Assembly: GCF_003050785.1 (NCBI RefSeq)
Contig: NZ_QAOH01000003.1
Span: forward strand, 1-64,000
Direction of reading: 5' to 3'
Length of the DNA stretch: 64,000 nt
Source of the DNA: Celeribacter persicus
Lineage (GTDB): Bacteria; Pseudomonadota; Alphaproteobacteria; Rhodobacterales; Rhodobacteraceae
Positions 45,137-54,771 of the stretch are shown piece after piece (within the stretch, counting starts at the first letter, position 1; each line of letters opens with the position of its first letter). Made by a program: the position numbers and the translations under genes. The notes under the pieces are model-generated. The model made no database searches and was not told the DNA's origin. It was given only the letters and a program-made list of their open reading frames with translations.

Positions 45137-45340
45137 GGTCGGTTCCCTTCAACTGCTCAACTGGTTCATTTTTTTGTGCCATACTCCGTGTTTCGTCAGG
45201 TCAAATCAAGCGAAACCGCGAATCAGTTACGGCACTGAGAGCCATGGGAAGACAAAAAACACAAGGAATGACTAATATGTCTCACCGCACCACTTTGACT
45301 GCATGCATTTTATGCCTGCATCAGAAGGGGATGGATCTGT

Positions 45341-45414
45341 TTGCGCTACCTCGCCCATGGTTGCGCTAACCTTGACCTGTGTCCTGTTTACGACAGGGAC
45401 AACCGTGATATAGC
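45341..45414 (+). promoter_or_regulatory. pckA control region: two TTGCGCTA repeats and a candidate promoter
   Basis: TTGCGCTA occurs at 45341-45348 and 45361-45368, exactly 20 bp apart (two DNA turns). The second lies in GGTTGCGCTAACC (45359-45371), a partial palindrome of LacI-family operator style. Downstream, TTTACG (45387-45392), 16 bp and TATAGC (45409-45414) are a weak promoter, with GTCCTGTTTACGACAGGGAC as an imperfect dyad around the -35. CceR, a LacI-type regulator, controls pckA in Rhodobacter; this could be its site, but that is inference. The rest of the 379-bp gap shows no supported gene. Confidence 0.45.
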
Positions 45415-45515
45415 ACACCCGTCGGGCGCGAAGCCGCCCGGGCGCGAATGGCCCTTTCGCGCCATCGAATTTTATCCACAAACGCCGTCAAGGACACGGC
45501 GAGGGAGCTTTGCAC

Positions 45516-47114
45516 ATGACGACCGGACGCGTGAACCCGGCTTTCACTCTTGAGGACCAAGGCATTACCGGGCTTGGCAATGTCTATTACAACCTGCTTG
45601 AGCCCGCGCTGATCGAAGAAGCGATCAAACGTGGCGAAGGCGAGCTTGGCCAGGGGGGCTCTTTCCTCGTGAGCACCGGCGAACATACCGGTCGTTCCCC
45701 CAAAGACAAATTCGTGGTGCGCACCCCGGACGTGGAAGACACGATCTGGTGGGAAAACAACAAACCGATGGATCCGGCGAAATTCGATGTGCTCTATGCC
45801 GACATGATTGAGCACATGAAGGGCCGCGACTTCTTCGTCGAGGATCTCTATGGCGGGGCCGACCCGGAGAACCGCCTCGACGTGCGCACGATCACCGAGC
45901 TTGCATGGCACGGTCTGTTCTGTCGCACCATGCTACGCCGTCCGGAACTCAATGAGCTGGACGATTTCACTGCCGATTTCACCGTCATCAATTGCCCGTC
46001 CTTCAAGGCCGATCCGGAACGTCACGGTTGCCGTTCGGAGACCGTCGTCGCGCTGAACTTCGAGAAAAAGCTGATCCTGATCGGCAACACCGAATATGCC
46101 GGCGAGAACAAGAAGGGCGTGTTCACGCTTCTCAACTACATCCTGCCGGGCAAAGGCATCATGGCGATGCACTGCTCCGCCAACCACGCCCCGGGCAACC
46201 CGGTCGACACGGCGATCTTCTTCGGTCTCTCCGGCACCGGCAAGACGACGCTTTCGGCCGACCCGTCCCGCGTGCTGATCGGCGACGACGAACATGGCTG
46301 GTCCGACAAGGGCACCTTCAATTTCGAAGGTGGCTGCTATGCGAAGACAATCAACCTGTCCGCGGAAGCGGAACCCGAAATCTACGCCACGACCTTCAAA
46401 TTCGGCACCGTGGTCGAGAACATGGTTTACGACCCGCACACCAAAGTGCTCGATTTCAAGGACAGTTCTCTGACCGAGAACATGCGCTGTGCCTACCCGC
46501 TGGAGTATATCTCCAACGCGTCTGAAACCGCGATGGGTGGCCATCCGAAGAACATCATCCTTCTGACCTGTGACGCGTTCGGCGTTTTGCCTCCGATCGC
46601 ACGCCTGACTCCGGCGCAAGCGATGTATCACTTCCTCTCCGGCTTTACCTCGAAGACTCCGGGCACCGAGGTGGGCGTCGTGGAACCGATCCCGACCTTC
46701 TCCACCTGCTTCGGCGCGCCGTTCATGCCGCGTCGTCCGGAAGCCTACGGCAACCTGTTGCGCGAAAAAATCGCGAAGCACGGTGCGACCTGTTGGCTCG
46801 TGAACACCGGCTGGACCGGCGGTGCCTTCGGCGTCGGGTCGCGGATGCCGATCAAGGCGACCCGCAACCTGCTGCACGCGGCGCTCGACGGCTCGCTGCA
46901 TGACGTTGAATTCCGCACCGACCCGAACTTCGGCTTCGAAGTGCCGGTTTCCGTGCCGGATGTGGCCGACGTCCTGCTCGACCCGCGCAAGACTTGGAGC
47001 GTGAACGAGGAATACGACGCGCAAGCCGAAAAGCTCGTGAAAATGTTCAAGGAGAACTTCGAGCAGTATCTGCCCTATATCGACGACGACGTGAAAGCCG
47101 CCGCGATCAAGTAA
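45516..47114 (+). CDS. pckA: phosphoenolpyruvate carboxykinase (ATP)
   Basis: A 532-residue enzyme that converts oxaloacetate and ATP to PEP and CO2, the entry step of gluconeogenesis. The start [15 protein letters not shown] at ATG 45516 has GGGAG upstream; a TTG two codons earlier was rejected. The kinase-1a motif [15 protein letters not shown] and the following DDEHGW metal site are intact, as is the ATP-type C-terminus. The gene is divergent from chvI, a linkage seen across Rhizobiales and Rhodobacterales. Terminator follows at 47139. Confidence 0.98.
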   Translation: MTTGRVNPAFTLEDQGITGLGNVYYNLLEPALIEEAIKRGEGELGQGGSFLVSTGEHTGRSPKDKFVVRTPDVEDTIWWENNKPMDPAKFDVLYADMIEHMKGRDFFVEDLYGGADPENRLDVRTITELAWHGLFCRTMLRRPELNELDDFTADFTVINCPSFKADPERHGCRSETVVALNFEKKLILIGNTEYAGENKKGVFTLLNYILPGKGIMAMHCSANHAPGNPVDTAIFFGLSGTGKTTLSADPSRVLIGDDEHGWSDKGTFNFEGGCYAKTINLSAEAEPEIYATTFKFGTVVENMVYDPHTKVLDFKDSSLTENMRCAYPLEYISNASETAMGGHPKNIILLTCDAFGVLPPIARLTPAQAMYHFLSGFTSKTPGTEVGVVEPIPTFSTCFGAPFMPRRPEAYGNLLREKIAKHGATCWLVNTGWTGGAFGVGSRMPIKATRNLLHAALDGSLHDVEFRTDPNFGFEVPVSVPDVADVLLDPRKTWSVNEEYDAQAEKLVKMFKENFEQYLPYIDDDVKAAAIK

Positions 47115-47138
47115 TCCTTGCCGCACGGCAACATTCTG

Positions 47139-47171
47139 CGCCCCGGTTCTTTTGGACCGGGGCGTTTTCTT
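47139..47171 (+). terminator. rho-independent terminator of pckA
   Basis: CGCCCCGGT, loop TCTTTTGG, ACCGGGGCG, then TTTTCTT, 25 bp after the pckA stop. Confidence 0.92.
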
Positions 47172-47228
47172 GTCGGGCACGCGGAGCGGCGTCACCGAAT
47201 TGTCACCGCGCTCTGGCAATAAGGAAGT

Positions 47229-47558
47229 ATGAAATACCTGCTCGCTTTCACAGTTTTCGCCCTGCCGGTCCTCGCGCAGGAGGTTGATCTTTCGGACCCT
47301 GCCCTGATTGCGACGGGGCAGCAGGCGTTTCTGGACTATTGCTCCGCCTGTCACGGCGAGGAAGCACTGGGGGAAAACGGGCCGGATATTCAGGGGTCGA
47401 TCCTGAAAGACGTCAGGCAGGCGGTGAAGGGCATCGACCAGATGCCTGAAATCTGGCTTGAGGACGGCGAACCGGAGGCGATCACGGCCTTTCTCATGTC
47501 GCTCAACCCGAAGGTGGCGGAAATCAAGTTGCGGCTGGAAGCGGCGAAGCGGAATTAA
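47229..47558 (+). CDS. small c-type cytochrome
   Basis: A 109-residue periplasmic protein. Residues 1-16 are a signal peptide ending in VLA before QEV. The heme-c motif is CSACHGE (CxxCH at about residues 38-42), and the axial methionine is probably M62 in GIDQMPEI or M81 in AFLMSLNP. This is the size of a class I cytochrome c domain. It lies between pckA and the convergent TauE gene, alone on its strand. Electron donor and acceptor are unknown. Confidence 0.88.
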   Translation: MKYLLAFTVFALPVLAQEVDLSDPALIATGQQAFLDYCSACHGEEALGENGPDIQGSILKDVRQAVKGIDQMPEIWLEDGEPEAITAFLMSLNPKVAEIKLRLEAAKRN

Positions 47559-47576
47559 AGCGCTTCGCGTAAAGTC

Positions 47577-48347
47577 TTAGAACAGCCCGCGCCGGATCAG
47601 GTTCGCCCCCGCGATCAGCAAGACGAACAGCGTCGCGCGTTTGAATTTCTTCTGGTCCAGCCGATCCTGAACCCATTGTCCGAGGGTCATGCCGAGAAGC
47701 GCCGGAACGAGCAACATCGCGGAAAGCGGGATGGTCTGGGCATTGAGCACACCGGAATGCAGATGCGCCAGAAGCAGCGTCACGGCCCCCGCACCGAAGA
47801 TCACGCCAGTGATCTTGATCTGGAGCTTTTTCGGCGTGTTCACGGCGGTCAGATAAGCCACGGTCAGCGGCCCCCAGACCCCGGCGATACCGCCGATTAC
47901 GCCGGAAATCGCGCCAAGGCCCAGATCGTAGAAACTGCGGTGATGCTCAGGGATATGCAACGCGCGCCCAATGAGCAGGTAACTCGCCAACACCACGACA
48001 ATGATGCCGAGCGAAAGAAAGACCACGGATTGCGGCAGGATCACCACGAGCTGCGCCGAGAGGACGATCATCACCAGAAGAGCGCCGATGTAGAGCTTGT
48101 AGCGGACCGCAGCCTCCACCGCCTCTCCCACGCCGCCACGCAACGCCTGCCAGACATTAGAGACGACGGTCGGAAAAATCAGCCCCGCCAGAGCCAACTC
48201 CGGCGACAGGAAGGAGCCAAGCCCGGAGAGAATAATCATCGGCATGGCAAAACCTGTGGCGCCCTTCACGAAGCCCGCCAGAAGTGCGATGGCGATGGCT
48301 GCAAGGACCTGCGGAAAGGAAAGGAGTGTCAGGAGGCTGTCGATCAT
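47577..48347 (-). CDS. TauE/SafE-family membrane permease
   Basis: A 256-residue polytopic membrane protein (about 7-8 helices) of the sulfite exporter TauE/SafE family. From M at 48347 (GGGGG upstream) it begins MIDSLLTLLSFPQVLAA, followed by the family GFVKGATGFAMPM and, in the second half, GAISGVIGGIAGVWGPLT, the repeated glycine-rich signature. A TTG start 14 codons upstream is possible. The substrate (sulfite, sulfoacetate or other anion) is not known. It is divergent from mcd. Confidence 0.82.
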   Translation of the reverse strand: MIDSLLTLLSFPQVLAAIAIALLAGFVKGATGFAMPMIILSGLGSFLSPELALAGLIFPTVVSNVWQALRGGVGEAVEAAVRYKLYIGALLVMIVLSAQLVVILPQSVVFLSLGIIVVVLASYLLIGRALHIPEHHRSFYDLGLGAISGVIGGIAGVWGPLTVAYLTAVNTPKKLQIKITGVIFGAGAVTLLLAHLHSGVLNAQTIPLSAMLLVPALLGMTLGQWVQDRLDQKKFKRATLFVLLIAGANLIRRGLF

Positions 48348-48450
48348 GCCCCCTGATAGAACCGGAACGTCACCGCTGTACAGGGCCAACCCAACCCCCC
48401 ATGCGTCCAGCAGCCCGGTTTTATTGGTCCAGAGACAAGAATCAATTCAA

Positions 48451-48505
48451 TGCGACACATTAAGTCGCAAAAAAACATTTAGTGAAAATATTATTGCGCT
48501 GCGAC
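48451..48505. promoter_or_regulatory. TGCGAC motifs in the tauE-mcd divergent region
   Basis: TGCGAC (48451-48456), 7 bp, GTCGCA (48464-48469) form an inverted repeat, and a third TGCGAC lies at 48500-48505, in the AT-rich 160-bp region before mcd. The spacing suggests an operator for mcd or the divergent permease. No regulator is assigned. Confidence 0.35.
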
Positions 48506-48552
48506 TGCGAAGAGATTAGACAGGCACAAGACCCCGAGGAGGAGAGATTCCC

Positions 48553-50226
48553 ATGGCCCTTGATCAACAGGAGCTGACCATGTCGAACCCGATTTTGCCC
48601 GATCTTCTGACCCTGACGGCGGCCTCCGTCGGTCCTGCCGAAGCGCTTCTGGACCGTGCCCGCGCCGCTCTGCGCACGGAATTTCTGGACGGTGAACGGA
48701 TCTCGGGGCGCAAACTGGAGGCCAATCAGACCGCGGCACATGGGCTCGCGTGGCTCGCCACCTATGTCGAGAGCCTGCGGCAGATGCAGAAATGGGCCGA
48801 GGCCCTGTCAGGGGAAGGTAAATTCGGCGAGATGGAGCAACTGATCCATCAAATCGCCTTCGGGGAATATCTCAGCCAGATTTACGGCGGCATCCCGATG
48901 AATCAGGGTGAGATTTGCCGCCTGGTCGATCTCGGTCTCGGCATCGTGCAGCCGAGCCATAACGAGGTGGTCAAGCTGATGCTCGACGGAAATTCCATCG
49001 GCGCGCGCACACGGCTTGTGGAACTGATGCGGGACAATTCCGGCCACGCGACCTTTGGAGCTTCGGGACTCGGTGACGAGCTTGAAATGATCCGCGACCA
49101 ATTCCGCCGTTTTGCCGATGAAAAGGTTGTGCCTTTCGCACATGAATGGCACCTCAAAGACGAATTCATCCCGATGGAGATCATCGAGGAGCTGGCGGAG
49201 CTTGGCGTCTTCGGCCTCACCATCCCGGAGGAATACGGCGGGTTCGGCTTCCCGAAAGCGGCGATGGTTGTCGTTTCCGAAGAATTGTCGCGCGGCTATA
49301 TCGGCGTCGGCTCTCTTGGCACGCGCTCGGAGATCGCAGCCGAGTTGATCCTTGGGGGCGGCACCGAAGAGCAGAAACAGCAATGGCTGCCGAAACTCTC
49401 CTCGGCGGAGATTCTGCCGACCGCTGTTTTCACCGAGCCGAACACCGGATCGGACCTTGGAAGCCTGCGTACCCGCGCGGTGAAAGAGGGCGAGACCTAC
49501 ACGATCACCGGCAACAAGACTTGGATCACCCACGCCGCGCGCACCCATGTGATGACGCTTCTGGCGCGCACCGACCCAAACACCACGGATTACAAAGGCC
49601 TGTCGATGTTCCTCGCCGAGAAGACGCCCGGCGATGACGAAAACCCCTTCCCCACCCCTGGCATGACCGGTGGTGAGATCGAGGTGCTGGGCTATCGCGG
49701 GATGAAAGAATACGAGCTGGGCTTTGACGGGTTCAAGGTGAAGGCCGAGAACCTTCTGGGGGGCGAAGAAGGCAAGGGTTTCAAACAGCTCATGGAGACG
49801 TTTGAGTCCGCCCGCATCCAGACTGCCGCCCGCGCCATCGGTGTGGCACAGAACGCGCTTGAGGTCGGGATGCAATATGCCGAGGACCGCAAGCAGTTCG
49901 GCAAGTCCCTGATCGAATTCCCGCGCGTGTCGGGCAAGCTCGCGATGATGGCGGTGGAGATCATGGTGGCGCGTCAGCTCACCTATTACTCCGCCTGGGA
50001 AAAGGATCACGGCCATCGCTGTGATCTCGAAGCCGGGATGGCGAAGCTTCTGGGCGCGCGGGTCGCGTGGGCCGCGGCGGACAATGCGTTGCAAATCCAT
50101 GGCGGCAATGGGTTTGCGCTCGAATATCAGATTTCCCGCATTCTCTGTGATGCGCGCATTCTGAACATCTTTGAGGGAGCCGGGGAAATTCAGGCGCAAG
50201 TGATTGCGCGGCGTTTGCTAAACTGA
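48553..50226 (+). CDS. mcd: (2S)-methylsuccinyl-CoA dehydrogenase
   Basis: A 557-residue acyl-CoA dehydrogenase with an N-terminal extension of about 170 residues before the usual fold, the mark of Mcd in the ethylmalonyl-CoA pathway. The ACAD core has FTEPNTGSDLGSLRTRAVK, TITGNKTWITHAAR, the FAD/CoA region ESARIQTAARAIGVAQNAL and the catalytic FEGAGEIQ glutamate. It oxidises methylsuccinyl-CoA to mesaconyl-CoA and passes electrons to ETF (genes at 36056). ATG 48553 has GGAGGAG upstream; ATG 48580 is a second possible start. A terminator follows. Confidence 0.9.
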   Translation: MALDQQELTMSNPILPDLLTLTAASVGPAEALLDRARAALRTEFLDGERISGRKLEANQTAAHGLAWLATYVESLRQMQKWAEALSGEGKFGEMEQLIHQIAFGEYLSQIYGGIPMNQGEICRLVDLGLGIVQPSHNEVVKLMLDGNSIGARTRLVELMRDNSGHATFGASGLGDELEMIRDQFRRFADEKVVPFAHEWHLKDEFIPMEIIEELAELGVFGLTIPEEYGGFGFPKAAMVVVSEELSRGYIGVGSLGTRSEIAAELILGGGTEEQKQQWLPKLSSAEILPTAVFTEPNTGSDLGSLRTRAVKEGETYTITGNKTWITHAARTHVMTLLARTDPNTTDYKGLSMFLAEKTPGDDENPFPTPGMTGGEIEVLGYRGMKEYELGFDGFKVKAENLLGGEEGKGFKQLMETFESARIQTAARAIGVAQNALEVGMQYAEDRKQFGKSLIEFPRVSGKLAMMAVEIMVARQLTYYSAWEKDHGHRCDLEAGMAKLLGARVAWAAADNALQIHGGNGFALEYQISRILCDARILNIFEGAGEIQAQVIARRLLN

Positions 50227-50242
50227 TCGCGCCTGAATGACC

Positions 50243-50986
50243 CTAGAAAGGCGGTGCGTCCTGCACCGCCTTTTTCGCGAGCCGGTCGAGAAAGCGATCA
50301 CGGGCGGCAGGCAAGGCCTTGTCGGACAGCTCCGCAGCGATCCTGGCGAGGAAATGACCCGTGGTCAGGAGCCCCTGCCCAAGCTCGGTGAAATCCAAAG
50401 ACGACTGCCCCAAAAGACATTGCGGCAAGGGCAACAAACGATCCGCCCAGTCCCCCGCCCCCTGCCGCGACACAGCACGACCGGTTTTGGGAGAAACGTA
50501 GATCAGATCGTCCGGCGATCCGGTCACGGCACAGGAGGAGAGATCGAGACCGAACCCCAGTTCTTCGAGCAGAGACACCTCCCAATGCAGATAGGCCAAT
50601 GGCCACATCGGATCGGTGCCGATCCGGTCGAACAGTGCAAGACTGTCGACATAGAGATAGCCATGAGGTTCGCGCTCCGGCAAAAGCTGCGTGAGCATGG
50701 CGGTCATCGCACTCATGCCGGCCAGAGCCAGAGGATCACTCAACACATGCGCGCGGCTTTTCACGGGCTCAAAGGTGAAGGCCCCCAGATGATCTTCAAT
50801 CCGGGCTTTCCACGTCACCGCAACCTGCCCGCCCGGTTGCAAATGCGGCGTCATCTTGCGCGAGATACCACCGCGCACCACGCCCGCATGGCGCCCGTGA
50901 TCGGGGGTAAACACCTCGACAATCACCGAGGTCTCGCCATGTTTTCGGACGGACAGGACCACCCCTTCATCGCGCCACTCGATCAT
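50243..50986 (-). CDS. recO: DNA repair protein RecO
   Basis: A 247-residue recombination mediator that loads RecA with RecR and RecF. The N-terminal OB fold starts MIEWRDEGVVLSVRKHGETS and includes HAGVVRGGISRK; the middle is helical. The family's zinc cysteines are not obvious, as in many alphaproteobacteria. It follows DUF1491 on the same strand with a 73-bp gap and ends the era-linked gene group. No anomaly apart from the terminator in its final codons. Confidence 0.93.
   Translation of the reverse strand: MIEWRDEGVVLSVRKHGETSVIVEVFTPDHGRHAGVVRGGISRKMTPHLQPGGQVAVTWKARIEDHLGAFTFEPVKSRAHVLSDPLALAGMSAMTAMLTQLLPEREPHGYLYVDSLALFDRIGTDPMWPLAYLHWEVSLLEELGFGLDLSSCAVTGSPDDLIYVSPKTGRAVSRQGAGDWADRLLPLPQCLLGQSSLDFTELGQGLLTTGHFLARIAAELSDKALPAARDRFLDRLAKKAVQDAPPF
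50247..50275 (+). terminator. bidirectional terminator between mcd and recO
   Basis: AAAGGCGGTGC, loop GTCCT, GCACCGCCTTT, then TTCG. It overlaps the last codons of recO, so it serves mcd on the plus strand and recO on the minus strand. Confidence 0.85.
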
Positions 50987-51059
50987 ACGCCTGCTTCTTC
51001 TTGCTTGAAATACTCAATCAAGCCTGACCCGCCACGGGCGGAAGGTCAATCGGAGAGGC

Positions 51060-51392
51060 TCAGTCACTCAGCCCCGGCTCATCCAATAGTGTGCGGCCCT
51101 GTCGATCCTCCACCTCGATGATCCAGAGATCGGGGTCGAAACTGCGCTGTTTCGCCAAAGAAGCGTCCACCGCGCGTTCCTCGCCCTCGGCGAGCAGAAC
51201 CCATTCACGGCGATCTTCCATCAGGTTGAATTCACGCTGAAACGCCTTGGCCTGCCCATCGAGCGTGTTGAGTTTGACCATCACAGCGCCCGCCGTAGCA
51301 TCGCCCTTTTTCACCACAAAAGCGGGGATATCGGCCAATCGCAAACGTGTCAGATAGGCAGAGACCCAGATGTCGGCGGTTAGTCGCGCCAT
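51060..51392 (-). CDS. DUF1491-family protein
   Basis: A 110-residue protein of the alphaproteobacterial DUF1491 family, function unknown. It begins [21 protein letters not shown], with strand-rich segments (GAVMVKLNTL, EWVLLAEGEE, DLWIIEVED) and the usual length. Its ATG shares A with the era TGA stop (TGATG), so it is translated with era. Its position between era and recO is conserved in Rhodobacterales. A role connected with RNA or ribosome maturation is possible only by association. Confidence 0.85.
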   Translation of the reverse strand: MARLTADIWVSAYLTRLRLADIPAFVVKKGDATAGAVMVKLNTLDGQAKAFQREFNLMEDRREWVLLAEGEERAVDASLAKQRSFDPDLWIIEVEDRQGRTLLDEPGLSD

Positions 51393-52318
51393 CAGTTACC
51401 GTCTTTGAAATCGAGACCCATTTCGCCGTAGCGCTCGGCCTCTTCGAGCCAGTTCGGGCGCACTTTCACCTGAAGAAACAGGTGAACCTTGCGGCCCAGA
51501 AACTCCGAAAGCTCTTCACGGGACGCGCGTGAAATGCGTTTGATTGTCTCGCCCCCTTTGCCAAGGATGATCCCCTTGTGGCCGTCCCGAGACACGTAGA
51601 TCACCTGATCGACACGGGCGGAACCGTCCTTGCGCTCCTCCCATTGCTCGGTCTCGACGGTGAGCTGGTAGGGCAATTCCTGATGCAGGTTGAGGGTGAG
51701 TTTCTCGCGGGTGATCTCGGCGGCGATCATGCGCATGGGCAGATCGGCGATCTGATCTTCGGGGTAGAGCCACGGCCCCTCGGGCAGCTCGCGGGCGAGC
51801 CATTTGCGCAGGTCGTCGACACCACGACCCTTCTCGGCAGAGATCATAAAAGTCTCCACGAAGGTACGGCGCTCGTTCATGTCCTTGGCAAGGGCGAGAA
51901 GCTTTTCCACGTCCACCATGTCGATCTTGTTGATCGCAAGGGCGATTTTCTGTTTCGGGTTCGAGTGCTCATCCAAAGCGGCCAAAATGGCCTCGACACC
52001 TTCGGTGATACCCTTATGCGCCTCGATCAGAAGCACAACGACATCGGCATCGGCGGCCCCGCCCCAGGCGGCACTGACCATGGCGCGGTCGAGGCGGCGT
52101 TTGGGTTTGAAAATACCAGGCGTGTCGACGAAGACGATCTGGCTGTCGCCTTCCATCGCAACACCGCGAATGCGGGCGCGGGTGGTCTGCACCTTATGGG
52201 TGACGATGGAAACTTTTGCACCCACCATGCGGTTCAAAAGCGTGGATTTCCCGGCATTGGGTTCGCCGATCAGGGCGACAAAGCCCGCGCGTGTGGTCTC
52301 AGCCATTTGATCAGCCAT
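51392..52318 (-). CDS. era: GTPase Era
   Basis: A 308-residue GTPase for 16S rRNA maturation and cell-cycle coupling. G1 is [11 protein letters not shown]3 DTPGIF, G4 NKID, and the C-terminal KH domain has [21 protein letters not shown] 52318 has GGAGG six bases upstream and overlaps the rnc end by eight bases; longer in-frame starts lie deep in rnc. Coupling to rnc, as in most bacteria, gives balanced RNase III and Era output. Confidence 0.96.
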   Translation of the reverse strand: MADQMAETTRAGFVALIGEPNAGKSTLLNRMVGAKVSIVTHKVQTTRARIRGVAMEGDSQIVFVDTPGIFKPKRRLDRAMVSAAWGGAADADVVVLLIEAHKGITEGVEAILAALDEHSNPKQKIALAINKIDMVDVEKLLALAKDMNERRTFVETFMISAEKGRGVDDLRKWLARELPEGPWLYPEDQIADLPMRMIAAEITREKLTLNLHQELPYQLTVETEQWEERKDGSARVDQVIYVSRDGHKGIILGKGGETIKRISRASREELSEFLGRKVHLFLQVKVRPNWLEEAERYGEMGLDFKDGN

Positions 52319-53000
52319 GTGCGGCCTCCAGTTTTTGCAAAAGCGCCTTGGCGGCGGCTTGTTCGGCCTGACGTTTGGACGGAGCCTCGGAGCGCTCAGT
52401 TTCACCGCTTTCCAGCGTCACTTCTATGGTGAAGACCGGCGCGTGATCCGGCCCCTTGCGAGAAACCTCGACATATTTCGGCGGCTTCTGGCCCCGGGCC
52501 TGCGCCCATTCCTGAAGCGCGGTCTTGGCGTCGCGAGCGTCGTCCTCGACCCGGTCGATGCGCTTGCCCCAAAGCCTGCGCACGAGAGCTTTCGCCACAT
52601 CGAAACCTGCATCGCGATACACAGCCGCGATCACCGCCTCCATCGCGTCCGCCAGCAAAGCCTCCTTGCGGCGCCCGCCCGACATCATCTCGGAGCGACC
52701 GAGTTTGAGCACAGCACCAAGGTCGATCTGGCGCGCGACATCGGCACAGGTTTCCTTGCGAACCAAAGCATTGAAACGGGGCGCAAGCTGGCCTTCGGAG
52801 GCGGTCTTGTCGGCCTCGAACAGCGCCTCCGCCATGGTCAGGCCCAACACCCGGTCACCCAGAAATTCGAGGCGCTGGTTGTCGGGCCGGGTCGGTGAGG
52901 AGATCGAGCTGTGGGTGAGGGCGCGCAGCAGCAATTCGGGCTGAGAGAACTCATGCCCGAGCCGCGTCTGGAACGCCTGGATATCGGCGGAAATCTTCAC
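52311..53000 (-). CDS. rnc: ribonuclease III
   Basis: A 229-residue double-strand RNA endonuclease. The catalytic signature is [12 protein letters not shown] (about residues 43-54), and the C-terminal dsRNA-binding domain shows [25 protein letters not shown]. It processes rRNA precursors and structured mRNAs; perfect hairpins reported elsewhere in this window would be possible substrates. It overlaps lepB by four bases and era by eight. Confidence 0.97.
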   Translation of the reverse strand: MKISADIQAFQTRLGHEFSQPELLLRALTHSSISSPTRPDNQRLEFLGDRVLGLTMAEALFEADKTASEGQLAPRFNALVRKETCADVARQIDLGAVLKLGRSEMMSGGRRKEALLADAMEAVIAAVYRDAGFDVAKALVRRLWGKRIDRVEDDARDAKTALQEWAQARGQKPPKYVEVSRKGPDHAPVFTIEVTLESGETERSEAPSKRQAEQAAAKALLQKLEAAHG

Positions 53001-53779
53001 TGCAACGCCTTAAAGAAGCGGTCTTTGCGCCAAGTCCAGAAATAGACGAGGCGAGAGCCGGCGGAAGAGAACATCACGCGGCTGACCTTGCCGATCAGAT
53101 ATTCTTCGGGCACGAACCCGACGCCACCCGCCGATTGCGCCAGACGGCTGTCGGCGGAGTTGTCACGGTTGTCTCCCATGAAGAAATAATTGCCTTCCGG
53201 CACGGTGTAGACCGGCGTGTTGTCCAGCGAGATGTTGCGGATATTCAGGACGGAATGCTGACGCCCGCCCGGCAGGGTTTCGATATATTTTTCCTTCACG
53301 CAGTCGCCACCCTCGCCCGGGGTGTTGGAGCAGGCCGGGTAACGCCCCGCCGCGCCTTGCTTTTCGAAGGTCTCGACGAAAGCGCCATCGGGGGTCTGCG
53401 GAACTTCTTCACCGTTAAGGAAAATCACGCCATCACGAAGCTGCACCTGATCGCCGGGCAGGCCGATCAGGCGTTTGACGAAGGTGCGGTGCTGGGTCGG
53501 ATGCTCGAAGACGACGATGTCACCACGCTCGGGCTCGGAGTCGAGGATGCGCCCGGAGATCGGGCAGAGGAAATTCACCAGCTTCGGACAGGACCATTTC
53601 GAATAACCGTAGCTCATCTTGTTGACGAACAGGAAATCGCCGATCAACAGCGTGTCCTTCATCGACGAGGACGGGATGAAGAAGGGCTGAAAAAACAGCG
53701 TGCGGAAAATCCCCGCGATCAACAGCGCGTAGACCACGGTTTTAATGGTTTCGACCAGACTGTCCTTGGTGCTGCTCAT
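52997..53779 (-). CDS. lepB: signal peptidase I
   Basis: A 260-residue membrane protease that removes signal peptides at the periplasmic face. One N-terminal helix (about 12-30) precedes the catalytic serine in PSSSMKDTL and the general-base lysine in [23 protein letters not shown] is the third signature. The order lepB-rnc-era is conserved. It overlaps rnc by ATGA and follows acpS after a 100-bp gap. Confidence 0.97.
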   Translation of the reverse strand: MSSTKDSLVETIKTVVYALLIAGIFRTLFFQPFFIPSSSMKDTLLIGDFLFVNKMSYGYSKWSCPKLVNFLCPISGRILDSEPERGDIVVFEHPTQHRTFVKRLIGLPGDQVQLRDGVIFLNGEEVPQTPDGAFVETFEKQGAAGRYPACSNTPGEGGDCVKEKYIETLPGGRQHSVLNIRNISLDNTPVYTVPEGNYFFMGDNRDNSADSRLAQSAGGVGFVPEEYLIGKVSRVMFSSAGSRLVYFWTWRKDRFFKALQ

Positions 53780-53879
53780 CTTCTCGTCCTTAAGGGAAAC
53801 GGTTTTGCGTCATGCGGGATATGAAAGGCGCGCGGGAGGGAGTCAAGGCAAACGCCCGTGAAGGCGAGGTTTTAAAGGT

Positions 53880-54284
53880 TCAAGCCGCAATCCGGCGGGC
53901 CTCGATCACCACGAAGGCCTGCGCCCAGGGGTAATCGTCGGTGAGCGTGACATGGATGATCGCCTCATGACCCGGAGGCGTCATCTCGTCGAGCCGCTCT
54001 TTCGCCCAGCCTGTGACCTCCATCACCGGTTGCCCGGTGCGGAGGTTTTTGACCGCCATGTCCTTCCAGGAAATCCCCATGGCGAGGCCGGTGCCCAGCG
54101 CCTTGGAACAGGCTTCCTTGGCAGCCCAGCGTTTGGCGTAAGTGCCCGCCACATCACGGCGACGCTCGGCCTTGGCCTGTTCAACCTCGGTGAACACACG
54201 GTTTTTGAAGCGCTCGCCAAAGCGCTCAAGCGTCGCGGAGATGCGGTCGATATTGGCAAGATCGGAACCGATGCCGAGGATCAT
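53880..54284 (-). CDS. acpS: holo-[acyl-carrier-protein] synthase
   Basis: A 134-residue AcpS that transfers phosphopantetheine from CoA to ACP. It begins [20 protein letters not shown] with the magnesium aspartate D8, and the second motif [14 protein letters not shown] holds the second acidic ligand. Length is standard. It overlaps the following-upstream periplasmic protein gene by four bases (ATGA) and is normally coupled to pdxJ; here two small genes intervene. Confidence 0.95.
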   Translation of the reverse strand: MILGIGSDLANIDRISATLERFGERFKNRVFTEVEQAKAERRRDVAGTYAKRWAAKEACSKALGTGLAMGISWKDMAVKNLRTGQPVMEVTGWAKERLDEMTPPGHEAIIHVTLTDDYPWAQAFVVIEARRIAA

Positions 54285-54727
54285 TGGCCGCGCACCTCTT
54301 CGGAAACGAAGAGATCGGGTGTGCTCTGGTCGATCCGCACGGTGAGGATCACGGAAACGGCCTCTTCCCCCCTGTATCTCTCCCCCGGAAGGCGCAGAGT
54401 CAGACCGGTCGCGGGATCATACTCCCCGCTCAGTGACGCAAAATCGAGTGTGGTATAGCCGGTGTCCTTCTCTGCCGAAATCACATGGCACTGCCGCTCA
54501 CCGAGTGCGGTGTAGGGCGGGGTCAGGACCAGAAGATGAAAAGCCGCAGCCGCCGGTTCGACCGTATCGAGAAGCGCCACCCGGATCGCACCATTGGCGA
54601 AGCCGCGGCTGTTGTCTTCCCACGGTTCCACCAGAGCCGCGCTGGACGCGCGCCAGTCGCAGGGTGTGATCTCCGCGGCAAGGGCGGGAGAGGCAGCAAG
54701 GGCAAGGAGCAGAGAAAGCTGTTTCAT
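54281..54727 (-). CDS. exported hypothetical protein
   Basis: A 148-residue product from ATG 54727, chosen because [17 protein letters not shown] is a clean signal peptide; an in-frame start 16 codons earlier would bury it. The mature part has two cysteines (CDWRASS, RQCHV), which may form a disulfide, and beta-rich stretches. No family is recognised. It lies between a membrane protein and acpS, overlapping acpS by ATGA. A periplasmic location is likely. Confidence 0.7.
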   Translation of the reverse strand: MKQLSLLLALAASPALAAEITPCDWRASSAALVEPWEDNSRGFANGAIRVALLDTVEPAAAAFHLLVLTPPYTALGERQCHVISAEKDTGYTTLDFASLSGEYDPATGLTLRLPGERYRGEEAVSVILTVRIDQSTPDLFVSEEVRGQ

Positions 54728-54771
54728 GGCGTTCAATCTATCGCGCTGCAAAAGCCGGGGAAACGGCAAAC

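Noticed and set aside
45277-45369. A 30-codon frame (MSHRTTLTACILCL...) upstream of pckA with AAGGA before it
   Set aside because: No promoter, no conservation evidence, and it overlaps the likely operator; could be a leader peptide but is not supported enough to list.
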